NCBI RefSeq assembly: GCF_015711475.1
Contig: NZ_CP065027.1
Span: 1,364,001 to 1,428,000, forward strand
DNA from: Actinomyces trachealis
GTDB lineage: Bacteria > Actinomycetota > Actinomycetes > Actinomycetales > Actinomycetaceae
DNA length: 64,000 bases
Direction of reading: 5' to 3'
In this document: positions 18,673 through 26,623 of the stretch, one piece after another
How the letters are laid out: each line of letters starts with the position of its first letter
Numbering within the stretch: position 1 is the stretch's first letter
Notes under the pieces: generated by a model
What the model was told of the DNA's origin: nothing
Database searches by the model: none
The model's input: the letters and a program-made list of their open reading frames with translations, nothing else
Program-made: the position numbers and the translations under genes

Positions 18673-19458
18673 CTACCCGGGAGTGTGAACCCCGAGGTGG
18701 GTCAGCAGCAGGTAGGCCAGCAAGGCCAGCCCCCAGGAACTGAAGGAGCCGATCAGGAACTCCTCTGCCTTGGCCCCTGCCGGGGCTTGGCGCGCGCCAG
18801 CAACAGGAGTCCCCTGGGCGTGAGCCTTGGGGACGTCTGCACTGATCTCTGGGAAGCGGATCACGCCTTTGGCAGCAACCACTGCGGCGATCGCTGCCGG
18901 GGCGGCGCTGAAAGCCAGCACCAGCACCAGCAGGCGTTCAAGGGTGCCGATCCAACGCCCTCCGCCTAACAAAGCCCCAACAAGCTCGCGTCGCAGCGTC
19001 CCGTTACTCTCCAGGTTTGCTGGCCGCACCAGCTGCAGTAGCGCTGCGACGACGTCGTTGGACGGGTCAGTTAGGAGCAGCACGGAACCGACCAGAGCGC
19101 AAGCGATGACGGTCCGTGAGGCGCTAGCTGGCTCCATGAAGGCAACTGCGGCAACGAGCGCCACAAATGCCATGGCACGCCACACTGCTGCCTTAGCGCG
19201 AGCTTCTGCACCGACCCGGGTAGCTAGCAGGCCCCAGATGATCCACAACAACGGTGCCAGAAGCACCAGCACCAATCGCAGGCTCAGCCCCAGGTGCAGG
19301 AACTTGAAACCCGCCAAGGGCCCCAGGAGCACCACAAGCATCGCGACCGTGATGCCTGTCCGCCTGCGCGCCCGAGCACCGCGCCAGTGGAAGAGCTCAC
19401 AGAGGAGCCTCGGCACGGTGGCGACCACGCCCACCAGCAACAGCAGCAATCCACTCAT
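18673..19458 (-). CDS. Integral membrane protein paired with SatD
   Basis: 261 residues with about six or seven hydrophobic helices: two at the N-terminus, several between residues 55 and 135, one near 170-190 and one at the C-terminus (SSWGLALLAYLLLTHLGV). Its start overlaps the satD stop by four bases (ATGA), so the two are translated together. SatD proteins are often followed by a membrane protein (DUF3307 family), and this may be its counterpart, but I cannot confirm the family by eye. Function unknown. Confidence 0.75.
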   Translation of the reverse strand: MSGLLLLLVGVVATVPRLLCELFHWRGARARRRTGITVAMLVVLLGPLAGFKFLHLGLSLRLVLVLLAPLLWIIWGLLATRVGAEARAKAAVWRAMAFVALVAAVAFMEPASASRTVIACALVGSVLLLTDPSNDVVAALLQLVRPANLESNGTLRRELVGALLGGGRWIGTLERLLVLVLAFSAAPAAIAAVVAAKGVIRFPEISADVPKAHAQGTPVAGARQAPAGAKAEEFLIGSFSSWGLALLAYLLLTHLGVHTPG

Positions 19459-20180
19459 CGGGCTTTCCTTCGCATACGACGGCTGACCGGGAGCGCCGCC
19501 TCGACTGGTCCAAGCACAGCCAGCTGCTTTTGTGCTTGCAGCAGGCCAGCAGCACTGCCCCGAGCCAGGTCAGAGACTGCCGCTTGCGTGACCCCCTCAC
19601 GCCGGGCCGCCTGCGCCTGGGTGGCCCCCATCAGCAGGTGCGCCACGAGGCGACGTGGTCTGTTTGCCATGCGATCCACTGCCTGATCACGCAGCACCAG
19701 GAAGGCGTTTACTAGGGCCTCATCTGGCAAGGATTGTGCGACATCGGCAGCGGCATCAGCATCGTCGTCTGCTTGCTGTGCAGCCACGCGGAAGCGGGCG
19801 CGCACAAAACCAAGTCCGGCGTCCTGCGCTCCGTGTGCGGCGTCAATCGCCTCACGGGCAGCCCACCAGGCTGAGCCGTCCTGGATGGCTCCGGCAGCCT
19901 TCTTTCCCACTGTGCGCACCTGTCCCGCACCGATACCGAAGCGCAGGGCCAGGCCTTCTGATAGCAGCAGGTTGGTGAGCAAGGTCAAGGAGAGTGCCGC
20001 CTCCAGGTTGGAGGCAAGTGCTTGGAACTCATCCCCAACGGTGGGGTAAGGCTCCTGTACCAGGTTCAGGCCGGTGGCAGCCTGCTGGAGCACGTTTTCG
20101 AACTCACGTTGCGCCCCCGCACGATCCGGGAGAGCGCGAGAGGCAATGATGTCTGCGATCACCGCGTACGACATGGACAT
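19455..20180 (-). CDS. SatD family protein with C-terminal helix-turn-helix
   Basis: 241 residues beginning MSMSYAVIADIIASRALPDR, the conserved SatD start (IxADIxxSR). GDEFQALA and LRFGIGAGQ follow; these resemble the core of a nucleotide cyclase-like or GGDEF-type fold. From about residue 178 a helix-turn-helix is visible (GATQAQAARREGVTQAAVSDLARG). The family was named after a streptococcal acid-tolerance locus, but its activity is not established. The 5' end is unusual: a 16-bp perfect palindrome overlaps the start codon, and two matching inverted repeats lie upstream, so this protein may regulate its own gene and the divergent PAP2 gene. No clear ribosome-binding site, so the transcript may be leaderless. 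Confidence 0.82.
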   Translation of the reverse strand: MSMSYAVIADIIASRALPDRAGAQREFENVLQQAATGLNLVQEPYPTVGDEFQALASNLEAALSLTLLTNLLLSEGLALRFGIGAGQVRTVGKKAAGAIQDGSAWWAAREAIDAAHGAQDAGLGFVRARFRVAAQQADDDADAAADVAQSLPDEALVNAFLVLRDQAVDRMANRPRRLVAHLLMGATQAQAARREGVTQAAVSDLARGSAAGLLQAQKQLAVLGPVEAALPVSRRMRRKAR

Positions 20181-20277
20181 ACTTAAGTATGTAGCTTGTA
20201 ATGACGAGAATACAAGTTTCCACTCAAGACACGCTCGTTGAAAACAAACTCAAACCTTGTGTTCGCATAAATACAAG
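20177..20277. promoter_or_regulatory. Palindrome plus two equal inverted repeats in the satD-PAP2 promoter region
   Basis: ACATACTTAAGTATGT (20177-20192) is a perfect 16-bp palindrome over the satD start. CTTGTA-N10-TACAAG (20195-20216) and CTTGTG-N10-TACAAG (20256-20277) have the same arm sequence and spacing and lie 61 bp apart. The AT-rich region separates satD (minus) and the PAP2 gene (plus). The arrangement looks like paired repressor operators. Confidence 0.6.
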
Positions 20278-20305
20278 TTGAGCACTTATCTCCTAGTCTA
20301 TAAGC

Positions 20306-21064
20306 GTGCCAGACAGCCCCCAGCCTCCAAGGCGACAGTCCCCCAGCCCCCACAAAAGCAGTCCGTCCGATGCGGCAGTACCTGCGCATGCGGGCCGCCG
20401 CCCCGCGCAAGCAGCAGCCTCAACCTCTATTCGGATGGCCTTGACCTGGCCCGCATTGCTTGGGGTGCTCACCTTCCTGGGCCTCTCTTTGGGCCTGCGC
20501 TTGCCCACCACCACCAGCAGTTTTGACCAAGAGATACATCGCGCAACAGTCTCCTGGCGGCCCCCAACCCTCACTCCATTGGTCAGCGCTGTGACGAGCC
20601 TGGGCTCCCCCATAGGCCTAGCCTTACTCACCTGCCTGGCGGCCGCCTGGTGGGCCATGAGGAGAGGCTGGCGACCCGCCGCATTCACTTTGTGCACGAT
20701 GCTTGGCGCCTCTCTGTTGTCTTATGGGCTCAAACTTCTCTTTGCCTGGCCACGCCCACCGCTAGCAAACCTGCTGGGCACGCCGGAGAACAACTACTCC
20801 TTCCCATCGGGACACTCCTTGGGCACAGCAGCCTTCACCACCACTCTGCTCTGCCTGGCAGTCCTAGAACCCCTCTCTGCGCGCCACAAAACCGTGGCGG
20901 TGGCATGCTGCGTCGCACTGCCAGTATTCGTGGGCCTGTCCCGCATCTACCTGGGTTATCACTGGCCCACCGACGTGCTGGCGGGGTGGGCCTTGGGGAT
21001 TGCCTGGCCCTGCCTGGCCTTGCTGGTGACAACGTCCTGGCAGCAGCGCCAGCCCGCCAAATGA
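20306..21064 (+). CDS. PAP2 family membrane phosphatase
   Basis: 252 residues. The phosphatase signature is complete: KLLFAWPRP (KxxxxxxRP), PSGHS, and SRIYLGYHWPTD (SRxxxxxHxxxD). Six membrane helices are spaced as in bacterial PAP2 lipid phosphatases. Likely substrates are phosphatidic acid or undecaprenyl diphosphate, with the active site outside the membrane. The GTG start at 20306 gives a hydrophilic N-terminus of about 43 residues; an ATG at residue 44 is an alternative. It is divergent from satD and shares the repeat-bearing promoter region. Its 3' end lies 20 bases from the end of the dead imuB on the other strand. Confidence 0.88.
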   Translation: MPDSPQPPRRQSPSPHKSSPSDAAVPAHAGRRPAQAAASTSIRMALTWPALLGVLTFLGLSLGLRLPTTTSSFDQEIHRATVSWRPPTLTPLVSAVTSLGSPIGLALLTCLAAAWWAMRRGWRPAAFTLCTMLGASLLSYGLKLLFAWPRPPLANLLGTPENNYSFPSGHSLGTAAFTTTLLCLAVLEPLSARHKTVAVACCVALPVFVGLSRIYLGYHWPTDVLAGWALGIAWPCLALLVTTSWQQRQPAK

Positions 21065-21083
21065 GCCGTCCCCAGCCTCAGAT

Positions 21084-22334
21084 TCAGTCATAGCGACCCT
21101 CCAGCCACCACCTTCCTTCTCGCACCAGCAGCAATCCCTGCCCACTGCGCGTGACAACTTGCAGGTAGGCGCGCCGGTGAGCCCCGCCAGGACGCCACCA
21201 TCCCTCGCTGACCGGCCAAGGCCCCACCCAGAAAACCAACCTCCTGCTCGCCAGCGTTAGGTCCTTTCTTCAATCCGCAGCACCTTGGGCACACCATCCA
21301 GTTGCCCATGGATGTCAACGCCTAGGTCCTGCCCGTCGGGGCCCTCCAAGTGGGCGGGCGCCGGGATGGACAGGACGACGGCGAGAGATGGTGCTGGCAG
21401 CACACCGCATCAGCTCTGAGGCAACTGAGCCACTTTGGGCCGCGATTGCGTGCCAGCCAGCGCCTCACCCTAGGGCAGCAGGTACACCCGCCCGCGCGGG
21501 TCCCAGCCAGCCTCCACCACTGGCCGGAGAACAGACCCCGGACCTACCCGGGCCTCAACCCGCTCCACGGCCCGGCTGGCGCCCATGCGCCCCTGGCCGG
21601 GACTACAGCCCCCTCTGCTCCGTCCTGGCCGGGTGCAGGTCCAAGGCGGCGAGGTTAAGACGCACCAACGGGGAGGCTGGCCCTTCTCCCCCGCCTGACA
21701 GCCAACCTTCCAGCTGCCAACGGACCCGGTTGGTCACGTCTGACGGCGTCGGCACACCGTCCAGGACCCAGCTGCGGCTGTGCTCCAAGCCGTTCTCGCA
21801 GACGGCCTGCACCTGCAGGCGTCCGGCAGCCAGTCCCCGCCGCAAGAGCAGCTCGCACAGAGATTCCGCCAAGGACCGGGAGGTGAAGGCAGCCCGGTCT
21901 GAGCGTTCCACCGGTGGGTCCAGCTCACACTCGACCTGTGCGTCAGGGGCGGGACGCTGCCGGGAGGGGGAGCACGCTTCCTTACCGGAGGCGAGCAGGT
22001 GCAAAAGCAAACCGGTGAAGCCAAAACGGGCCGTCACGTCCCGGCCGGGCAGTGCCGCTAAGTCACCTAGACGGCGTAGCCCCAGGCGGGAGAAGGTCTC
22101 TATGAGAGTCTTGGCCTCCTGGCGCACCTGCCTGGTGGTCAAAGCTGCTCATGGGCCAGGGGGCCAAGAACTCGACTGCCTCCCCAACGGGCACTGGCAC
22201 TCCACGTCTTGCTGCCAGCACAGCCCCCAGCAGCGACTCAGCTACGCCTACCTGCCCCTCAACCCCGGTGCGCTCGGTGACTGCCTCAGTTGTGCGGGCC
22301 GCCAGCAGGTGCCCGCACAGAGGAAGCAACAGTC
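21084..22334 (-). pseudogene. imuB: Decayed imuB (Y-family polymerase-like, SOS mutagenesis)
   Basis: Fragments of actinobacterial ImuB occur in order on the minus strand in different frames: VGVAESLLGAVLAARRG and VEFLAPWPMSSF near 22150-22260. Next is FSRLGLRRLGDLAALPGRDVTARFG in 22020-22110, then the central block to 21603. The C-terminal signature VVTRSGQGLLLVREK is near 21130, and the expected ending LEGRYD is in another frame with TGA at 21084-21086. The N-terminal catalytic palm appears to be missing between this and imuA'. Several frameshifts are needed to join the pieces. The left boundary with imuA' is approximate. Confidence 0.85.
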
Positions 22335-22928
22335 AGGGAGACGACAAGACAGTCTGGCACCCCCTGCGAGCTGACGACCAAGGAATGGGCGCCTTCCCAA
22401 GGGCCGTCGGTGGAGGAGGCAAGCCTCACGGTCGCGCACCCGCGCCAGCAGGGAGCGGCGTTCTCGTGCTCGCAGGCGTGAGGCAGCAGAAGCGGTGACC
22501 AGCAGGACGTCTACGCCGTCAAGCAGCGCCCCTAGGACCGGCAGCAGATGTGCTCCAGTGCGCTCCCCCGTGGAGACGTAGACCACCCGGCTCAGGTCCA
22601 GCCCTAGCTCGACGGCGGCGCACCAGCCCAGGTCCTCACCACCCAGGACCGCACACCAGCCGTCGCCTTGGATTTTGGCGGTCAGTGCCAGCAGTACGGT
22701 GCTGGAGTCGACTATCCGGGTCACGCCTACTGGTAGCTGCGCCAATGTGGTGCCGTCGTCAGCGGCGGGGTCCGTCAGAGGCGCTGACAGGCTGCGTTCC
22801 CGCATCGAACGCAGGCCTGTGCACTCCTCCGCGTGCGCCAGTGCCGCGCGGGCAAGCGTGAGGCGGTTGGTGACATCTGCCGTAACCACCTTCCCCGCGG
22901 AGGAACGTTCCCCAGCCACGTTGAGCAC
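22335..22928 (-). pseudogene. Decayed imuA' (RecA/SulA-like accessory of SOS mutagenesis)
   Basis: The frame from GTG 22928 reads about 165 residues of an ImuA'-like protein (LTLARAALAHAEECTG, GVTRIVDSSTVLLALTA, GWCAVLGGEDLGWCAAVELGLDLSRVVYV, ALLDGVDVLLVTASAASRLRARER). Near 22420 it shifts into a nonsense Arg/Leu-rich tail. The original C-terminus is only partly visible in other frames. It is the first gene of the former imuA'-imuB-dnaE2 cassette and still has a full LexA box in front of it. The Walker-like region is not well preserved. Confidence 0.78.
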
Positions 22929-22942
22929 CCCAAAGACACTTA

Positions 22943-22958
22943 TCGAACATTTGTTCGA
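22943..22958 (-). promoter_or_regulatory. LexA box (SOS operator)
   Basis: TCGAACATTTGTTCGA matches the actinobacterial LexA consensus TCGAAC-N4-GTTCGA at all 12 arm positions. It ends 15 bases before the imuA' start at 22928, where a repressor would block the promoter. The downstream genes are pseudogenes. Confidence 0.88.
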
Positions 22959-23117
22959 CTAGGGTAGCGTCACCCCCGACACGTCCAAGTACACATCCGC
23001 CCCAGCCTCGTCGCCGCGCATGGTCTTATGGCTTCCCCAGCAAGCACACATGGTCACTGGGGGTTAGCGCGTCTACAGTTGGTTTATTACCTAGTTCGAA
23101 GACTTCTGGAGGTCACT

Positions 23118-23693
23118 GTGCCCAAGCTGAGTCGGCCGCGCCACCCTTTCCCCTACGACCTCCTGCCCACCCTTCCGACTTTCACCTTGATTTCCCCTGA
23201 CCTGCGTGAGGGCGAGCGTGTGGCTGACTACTTCACCGCCCTGCACGAGAACATTTCCCCAGCACTGAGCTGGAGTGGTTTCCCAGAGGGCACGCAGTCC
23301 TTCGTGGTCTCCTGCATCGACCCGGACGCGCCGACGCCGTCGGGCTGGTGGCACTGGACGGTGGTGGACCTGGACGCCTCCACTACCTTTTTGGCACAGG
23401 GCGCCGGTGCGAGTGACCTGATGTTGGACGGGGCGGCTTTCCACGTGCGCAATGACTCCGGTGTGCACGGCTGGTCAGGCCCCTACCCACCCGCGGACGA
23501 CGGCGATCACCGCTACGTCTTTGCGGTGCACGCCCTAAATGTGGAGACCCTGGGCCTGGATGATGATGCCAGCCCTGGGACGGTGGCTTTCCACGTCTCT
23601 ATGCACGCGATCGCACGGGCGCTGCTGACCGTAACCTACTCGGTGAGCAGTGGACAGGGTGCTGAGGAGACGGCGTTGGAGCCGCTGCGGTGA
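23118..23693 (+). CDS. YbhB/YbcL family PEBP-like protein
   Basis: 191 residues. The phosphatidylethanolamine-binding-protein fold is indicated by ENISPALSWSGFPEGTQSFVV, CIDPDAPTPSGWWHWTVVDL, the central WSGPYPPADDGDHRYVFAVHAL and the final FHVSMHAIARALLTVTY. These proteins bind small anionic ligands; bacterial members have no firm function. I used GTG 23118 (MPKLSRPRHPF), preceded by GGAGG at good distance; the frame is open upstream to 23028 but lacks a ribosome-binding site. The stop overlaps the SDR start by four bases (GTGA), so the two form an operon. Confidence 0.86.
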   Translation: MPKLSRPRHPFPYDLLPTLPTFTLISPDLREGERVADYFTALHENISPALSWSGFPEGTQSFVVSCIDPDAPTPSGWWHWTVVDLDASTTFLAQGAGASDLMLDGAAFHVRNDSGVHGWSGPYPPADDGDHRYVFAVHALNVETLGLDDDASPGTVAFHVSMHAIARALLTVTYSVSSGQGAEETALEPLR

Positions 23694-24508
23694 GCACTTC
23701 CCACGCTGGCACCCATACCCGCCGTACTGCATCCCGTTCCAAGCCAAAATCCTCCAAGCGCCCCTTGGCGCTGGTAACCGGCGCCACCAGCGGCCTGGGC
23801 CTGGCCATCTCCCGGGACTTGGCGCACGACCACGACCTGATACTCATTGCCCGCACCGCCAAGGACCTAGATGAGTTGGCTAGCGTCCTGGGCGAGGAGT
23901 CCAAAGCGCAGGTGACAGTCCTGGCCGCTGACCTGACCGACGACGCCGCCACCGCCAAGGCAGTTGCGGCCCTGGAGCTGGAGCGTTTAAACGTGCTGGT
24001 GCACTGTGCAGGTGTGGAGTCGCTAGGGTCTGTGGCGGAGATTGACTCGGCTGAGTGGCATGAGGTCATGAACCTCAATGTGATCGCTCCGGCGCTCCTA
24101 ACGCGCCTGCTGCTGCCCCAACTGCGGGCGGCAAAGGGCCTGGTGGTGCTGGTGAACTCTGGTGCCGGTCAGCACCCCTTCGCAGGCCAGGTGGCCTACT
24201 GCACCTCCAAGCACGCCCTACGCGCTCTGGCTGACTGTCTGCGCATGGAGGAGCGGGGACAGGTGCGGGTGACCAGCATCTTCCCGGGCCGCATTGACAC
24301 CCCCATGCAGCGTCGGATCCACAAGCAGATGCTCCAGGTAACTCGGACGGACACTGGAAAATCTGCGCGGGGTGGACGCGGGAACGGTTACCGCCCGGAG
24401 GACCACATGACCCCCACCTCGGTGGCGGCAACCGTGCGCCTGGCGGTGGATCTGCCGGTTGACGCCGCTGTGGAGGAGCTGACAGTCCGACCCAGCGAGC
24501 TGACCTGA
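23690..24508 (+). CDS. SDR family oxidoreductase
   Basis: 272 residues. Classical short-chain dehydrogenase: cofactor motif TGATSGLGLAISRDL near residue 29, HCAGVES, VLVNSGAG with the catalytic serine, and YCTSKHALRAL (YxxxK). The C-terminal part has FPGRIDTPM. An N-terminal extension of about 20 basic residues precedes the Rossmann fold if the GTG at 23690 is the start. That start overlaps the PEBP stop, which favours it. Substrate not predictable. Confidence 0.86.
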   Translation: MSTSHAGTHTRRTASRSKPKSSKRPLALVTGATSGLGLAISRDLAHDHDLILIARTAKDLDELASVLGEESKAQVTVLAADLTDDAATAKAVAALELERLNVLVHCAGVESLGSVAEIDSAEWHEVMNLNVIAPALLTRLLLPQLRAAKGLVVLVNSGAGQHPFAGQVAYCTSKHALRALADCLRMEERGQVRVTSIFPGRIDTPMQRRIHKQMLQVTRTDTGKSARGGRGNGYRPEDHMTPTSVAATVRLAVDLPVDAAVEELTVRPSELT

Positions 24509-24543
24509 AGCTGGTAGGGCCTAGCCGATTCTGACGCTCGACG

Positions 24544-25011
24544 TTAGCTGCCACCTGCGAAGCCTAGGGTTCTCCAGGCCTCGTACAAGCCGATGGCGGC
24601 AGAGTTGGCCAGGTTCAGGGAGCGGTTGCCTGGGACCATAGGGATACGCACCAGGTCGGTGACACGCTCGTGAACCATGATCTCCTCGGGCAGCCCAGTG
24701 GGCTCTGGCCCAAAGAGCAAGGCGTCACCGTCACGCCAGTCCACCTGCGTGTAGAGGCGCGTGGTGCGTGAGGTGAAGGCAAAGACCCGTCCGGGCAGCT
24801 GCTCCAAACACTCGCCCCAGGTCTGGTGCACGCGGGTGTTGGCTAGGTCGTGATAATCCAGGCCAGCGCGGCGCAGCTTGGCGTCATCCATGTCGAACAG
24901 CGGGTCCACCAGGTGAAGCACAGAGCCGGTATTGGCGCTCAGGCGGATGGCGGCGCCGGAGTTTCCGGGGATGCGAGGCTCAAAGAAGACAATGTGCAGC
25001 ACGGATGCCAT
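24544..25011 (-). CDS. trmL: tRNA (cytidine(34)-2'-O)-methyltransferase
   Basis: 155 residues, the normal length of TrmL, a minimal SPOUT methyltransferase. Characteristic features are HIVFFEPRIPGNSGAAIRL at the N-terminus, LLFGPEPTGLPEE (motif 2) and RIPMVPGNRSLNLANSAAIGLYEA (motif 3, which forms the trefoil knot). It should methylate the wobble base of tRNA-Leu isoacceptors. ATG 25011 fits the family start; the frame is open to 25107 but that leader is Gly-rich and unlike TrmL. Convergent with the SDR gene and divergent from the MFS operon. Confidence 0.9.
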   Translation of the reverse strand: MASVLHIVFFEPRIPGNSGAAIRLSANTGSVLHLVDPLFDMDDAKLRRAGLDYHDLANTRVHQTWGECLEQLPGRVFAFTSRTTRLYTQVDWRDGDALLFGPEPTGLPEEIMVHERVTDLVRIPMVPGNRSLNLANSAAIGLYEAWRTLGFAGGS

Positions 25012-25103
25012 TGTGGCACCGAGTCGGCCACCTCCCTGACCGCCATAACCGTCGCCGTGGCCACAGCCCCAGCAGTTCCCGAGACTCACCCACCACACGC
25101 TAT

Positions 25104-25129
25104 TCAAACGTTTGACTCGTTGCTATACT
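25104..25129 (+). promoter_or_regulatory. LacI-type operator and -10 element of the MFS-PfkB-PI-PLC operon
   Basis: TCAAACGTTTGA (25104-25115) is a perfect 12-bp palindrome with central CG, typical of LacI/GalR operators. TATACT (25124-25129) is a good -10 element. The operator overlaps the region between -35 and -10, suitable for repression by the LacI-type protein encoded at the end of the operon. The -35 is not obvious. Confidence 0.65.
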
Positions 25130-25237
25130 TGACATTCGCGTCCTGACCTCACTCCTGAGGCTCTGCCGCCAGCGCATCGCCGTGCCAGCGACCGAACGCG
25201 CCTGTCCCACCCCTTCCGTCACCAAGAAGGAGCTTCA

Positions 25238-26623
25238 ATGAAGAAGCTACTGAGTTCCTTCGGCTTCAACCCCAGGACCTTCATCCAACTGCTGTTCATA
25301 ACCGTCAACGCCCAACTGCTCTACGCCTTCTGGGACATCCGCAACACACTCCCCAAGGACTTCCCCATCGCCATGGGGGTCACGGACGCCCAAGCCGGGC
25401 GCCTTTACTCCATGCAGGGCCTGGTCATCATCCTGGGCACGATCCTGCTGGGCTGGATCGGCGACCGCTTCCAAGTCCGCACCATCATGGTGCTCACCAC
25501 CCTCGGCGTCGGCACAATCTCCCTGCTCATCTCAGTCTTCTCCCCGAACCTGTCCTTCGGTGTGCTGCTTGTCTGCTTCTTCCTCATGCTGCTGCTGAGC
25601 GAGGTGCTCTTCAAACCAGCCAACTTCAAGGCCGTGCGCACCTCCACCAGTGAGGAGCACCAGGGCGCAGCCTTCGGATTCTTCGAGTTCGGCCGCGGAT
25701 TACTCGCCTTCCTCGTCTCCCTGCTGTGGACAGCACTCATCGCCATGGGCGCCAACTCCCGCGTCATCATGCTCACCGGCTCGGCGATCGTCCTTGCCAC
25801 AGCGGTCATGGTCTTCTGGGCGGCACCGAAGAACACCCGCGTCGCCGATGAGGAGGAGACCATCAACACCTCCACCATCGATGCAATCAAGGGAATTGGA
25901 CAAGTCGTCAAACTCCCTGTCGTCTGGGTCGTCGGCCTTAACGTCTTCTGCGTCTACGGCACCTTCGTCGCCGCCGGCACGTACTTCGCCCGCTTCCTCC
26001 AGGCCGGCTACGGCTCCTCAGCCCTGGTCGCTGCGGTCTTTTCCACCGTCGTCATCGGCCTGAGGATGCTGCCCTTGGTATCCTCCGTGCTCGTGGAGAA
26101 GGTCTTCCAGTCAACCTCCCACTTCATGCGGTTCATGTCGGCGCTCCTCGTGCTCATCCTGCTCAGCGTCGCCGAGATCTTCCTGACCCACCCGGCGTCT
26201 GTCACAAGCTTCCCCGCCGGTGAGGCGCCCGAGGGAATCATCTCCAAGGGGCTGCTCATCACCCTCATGGCGCTGATGCTCATCGCCTCAGGCTGCTGCT
26301 TCATGATCCGCGGCGTCTACTACGCACCTATCGGGGAGTTCAACGTCCCACCCAAACAGTCCTCTGCCGCCATGTCCTTCGCCATCACCCTCGGGTATGT
26401 GCCCGCCCTACTAGGGCCGATCGTCTTCGGCGGGCTTATCAAGCCCTCCATCGAAGACGACGACGGCAAGATCGTCACCGAGATCCTCACCCCCACCTCT
26501 ACCCTAGGCGCGGCCTTCCTCGGCCTGGCGGCGTTGGCCGCCATCGCATTCTGCCTGTCCACAGTGCTCATCCGGCTCAAGGATCGCCAAGATCACGCCG
26601 AGCAAGCCGAGGCGCGCGCATGA
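25238..26623 (+). CDS. Major facilitator superfamily transporter
   Basis: 461 residues with 12 predicted helices. The loop 2-3 motif is GWIGDRFQVRTIM (MFS signature G-x3-D-R). A long central loop carries ADEEETINTSTIDA (about residues 205-220). The C-terminal half contains FMIRGVYYAPIGEFNVPPKQS. Overall look and length fit MFS uptake permeases for organic phosphates, sugars or nucleosides, but the subfamily is uncertain. ATG at 25238 follows AAGGAGCTT. Its stop overlaps the PfkB start (ATGA), so transport and kinase are coupled. It probably imports the substrate of the two following enzymes. Confidence 0.88.
   Translation: MKKLLSSFGFNPRTFIQLLFITVNAQLLYAFWDIRNTLPKDFPIAMGVTDAQAGRLYSMQGLVIILGTILLGWIGDRFQVRTIMVLTTLGVGTISLLISVFSPNLSFGVLLVCFFLMLLLSEVLFKPANFKAVRTSTSEEHQGAAFGFFEFGRGLLAFLVSLLWTALIAMGANSRVIMLTGSAIVLATAVMVFWAAPKNTRVADEEETINTSTIDAIKGIGQVVKLPVVWVVGLNVFCVYGTFVAAGTYFARFLQAGYGSSALVAAVFSTVVIGLRMLPLVSSVLVEKVFQSTSHFMRFMSALLVLILLSVAEIFLTHPASVTSFPAGEAPEGIISKGLLITLMALMLIASGCCFMIRGVYYAPIGEFNVPPKQSSAAMSFAITLGYVPALLGPIVFGGLIKPSIEDDDGKIVTEILTPTSTLGAAFLGLAALAAIAFCLSTVLIRLKDRQDHAEQAEARA

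Noticed and set aside
21388..22374. 328-codon plus-strand frame across the imuB region
   Set aside because: Antisense of recognisable ImuB fragments; Ser/Arg/Pro-rich with no domain.
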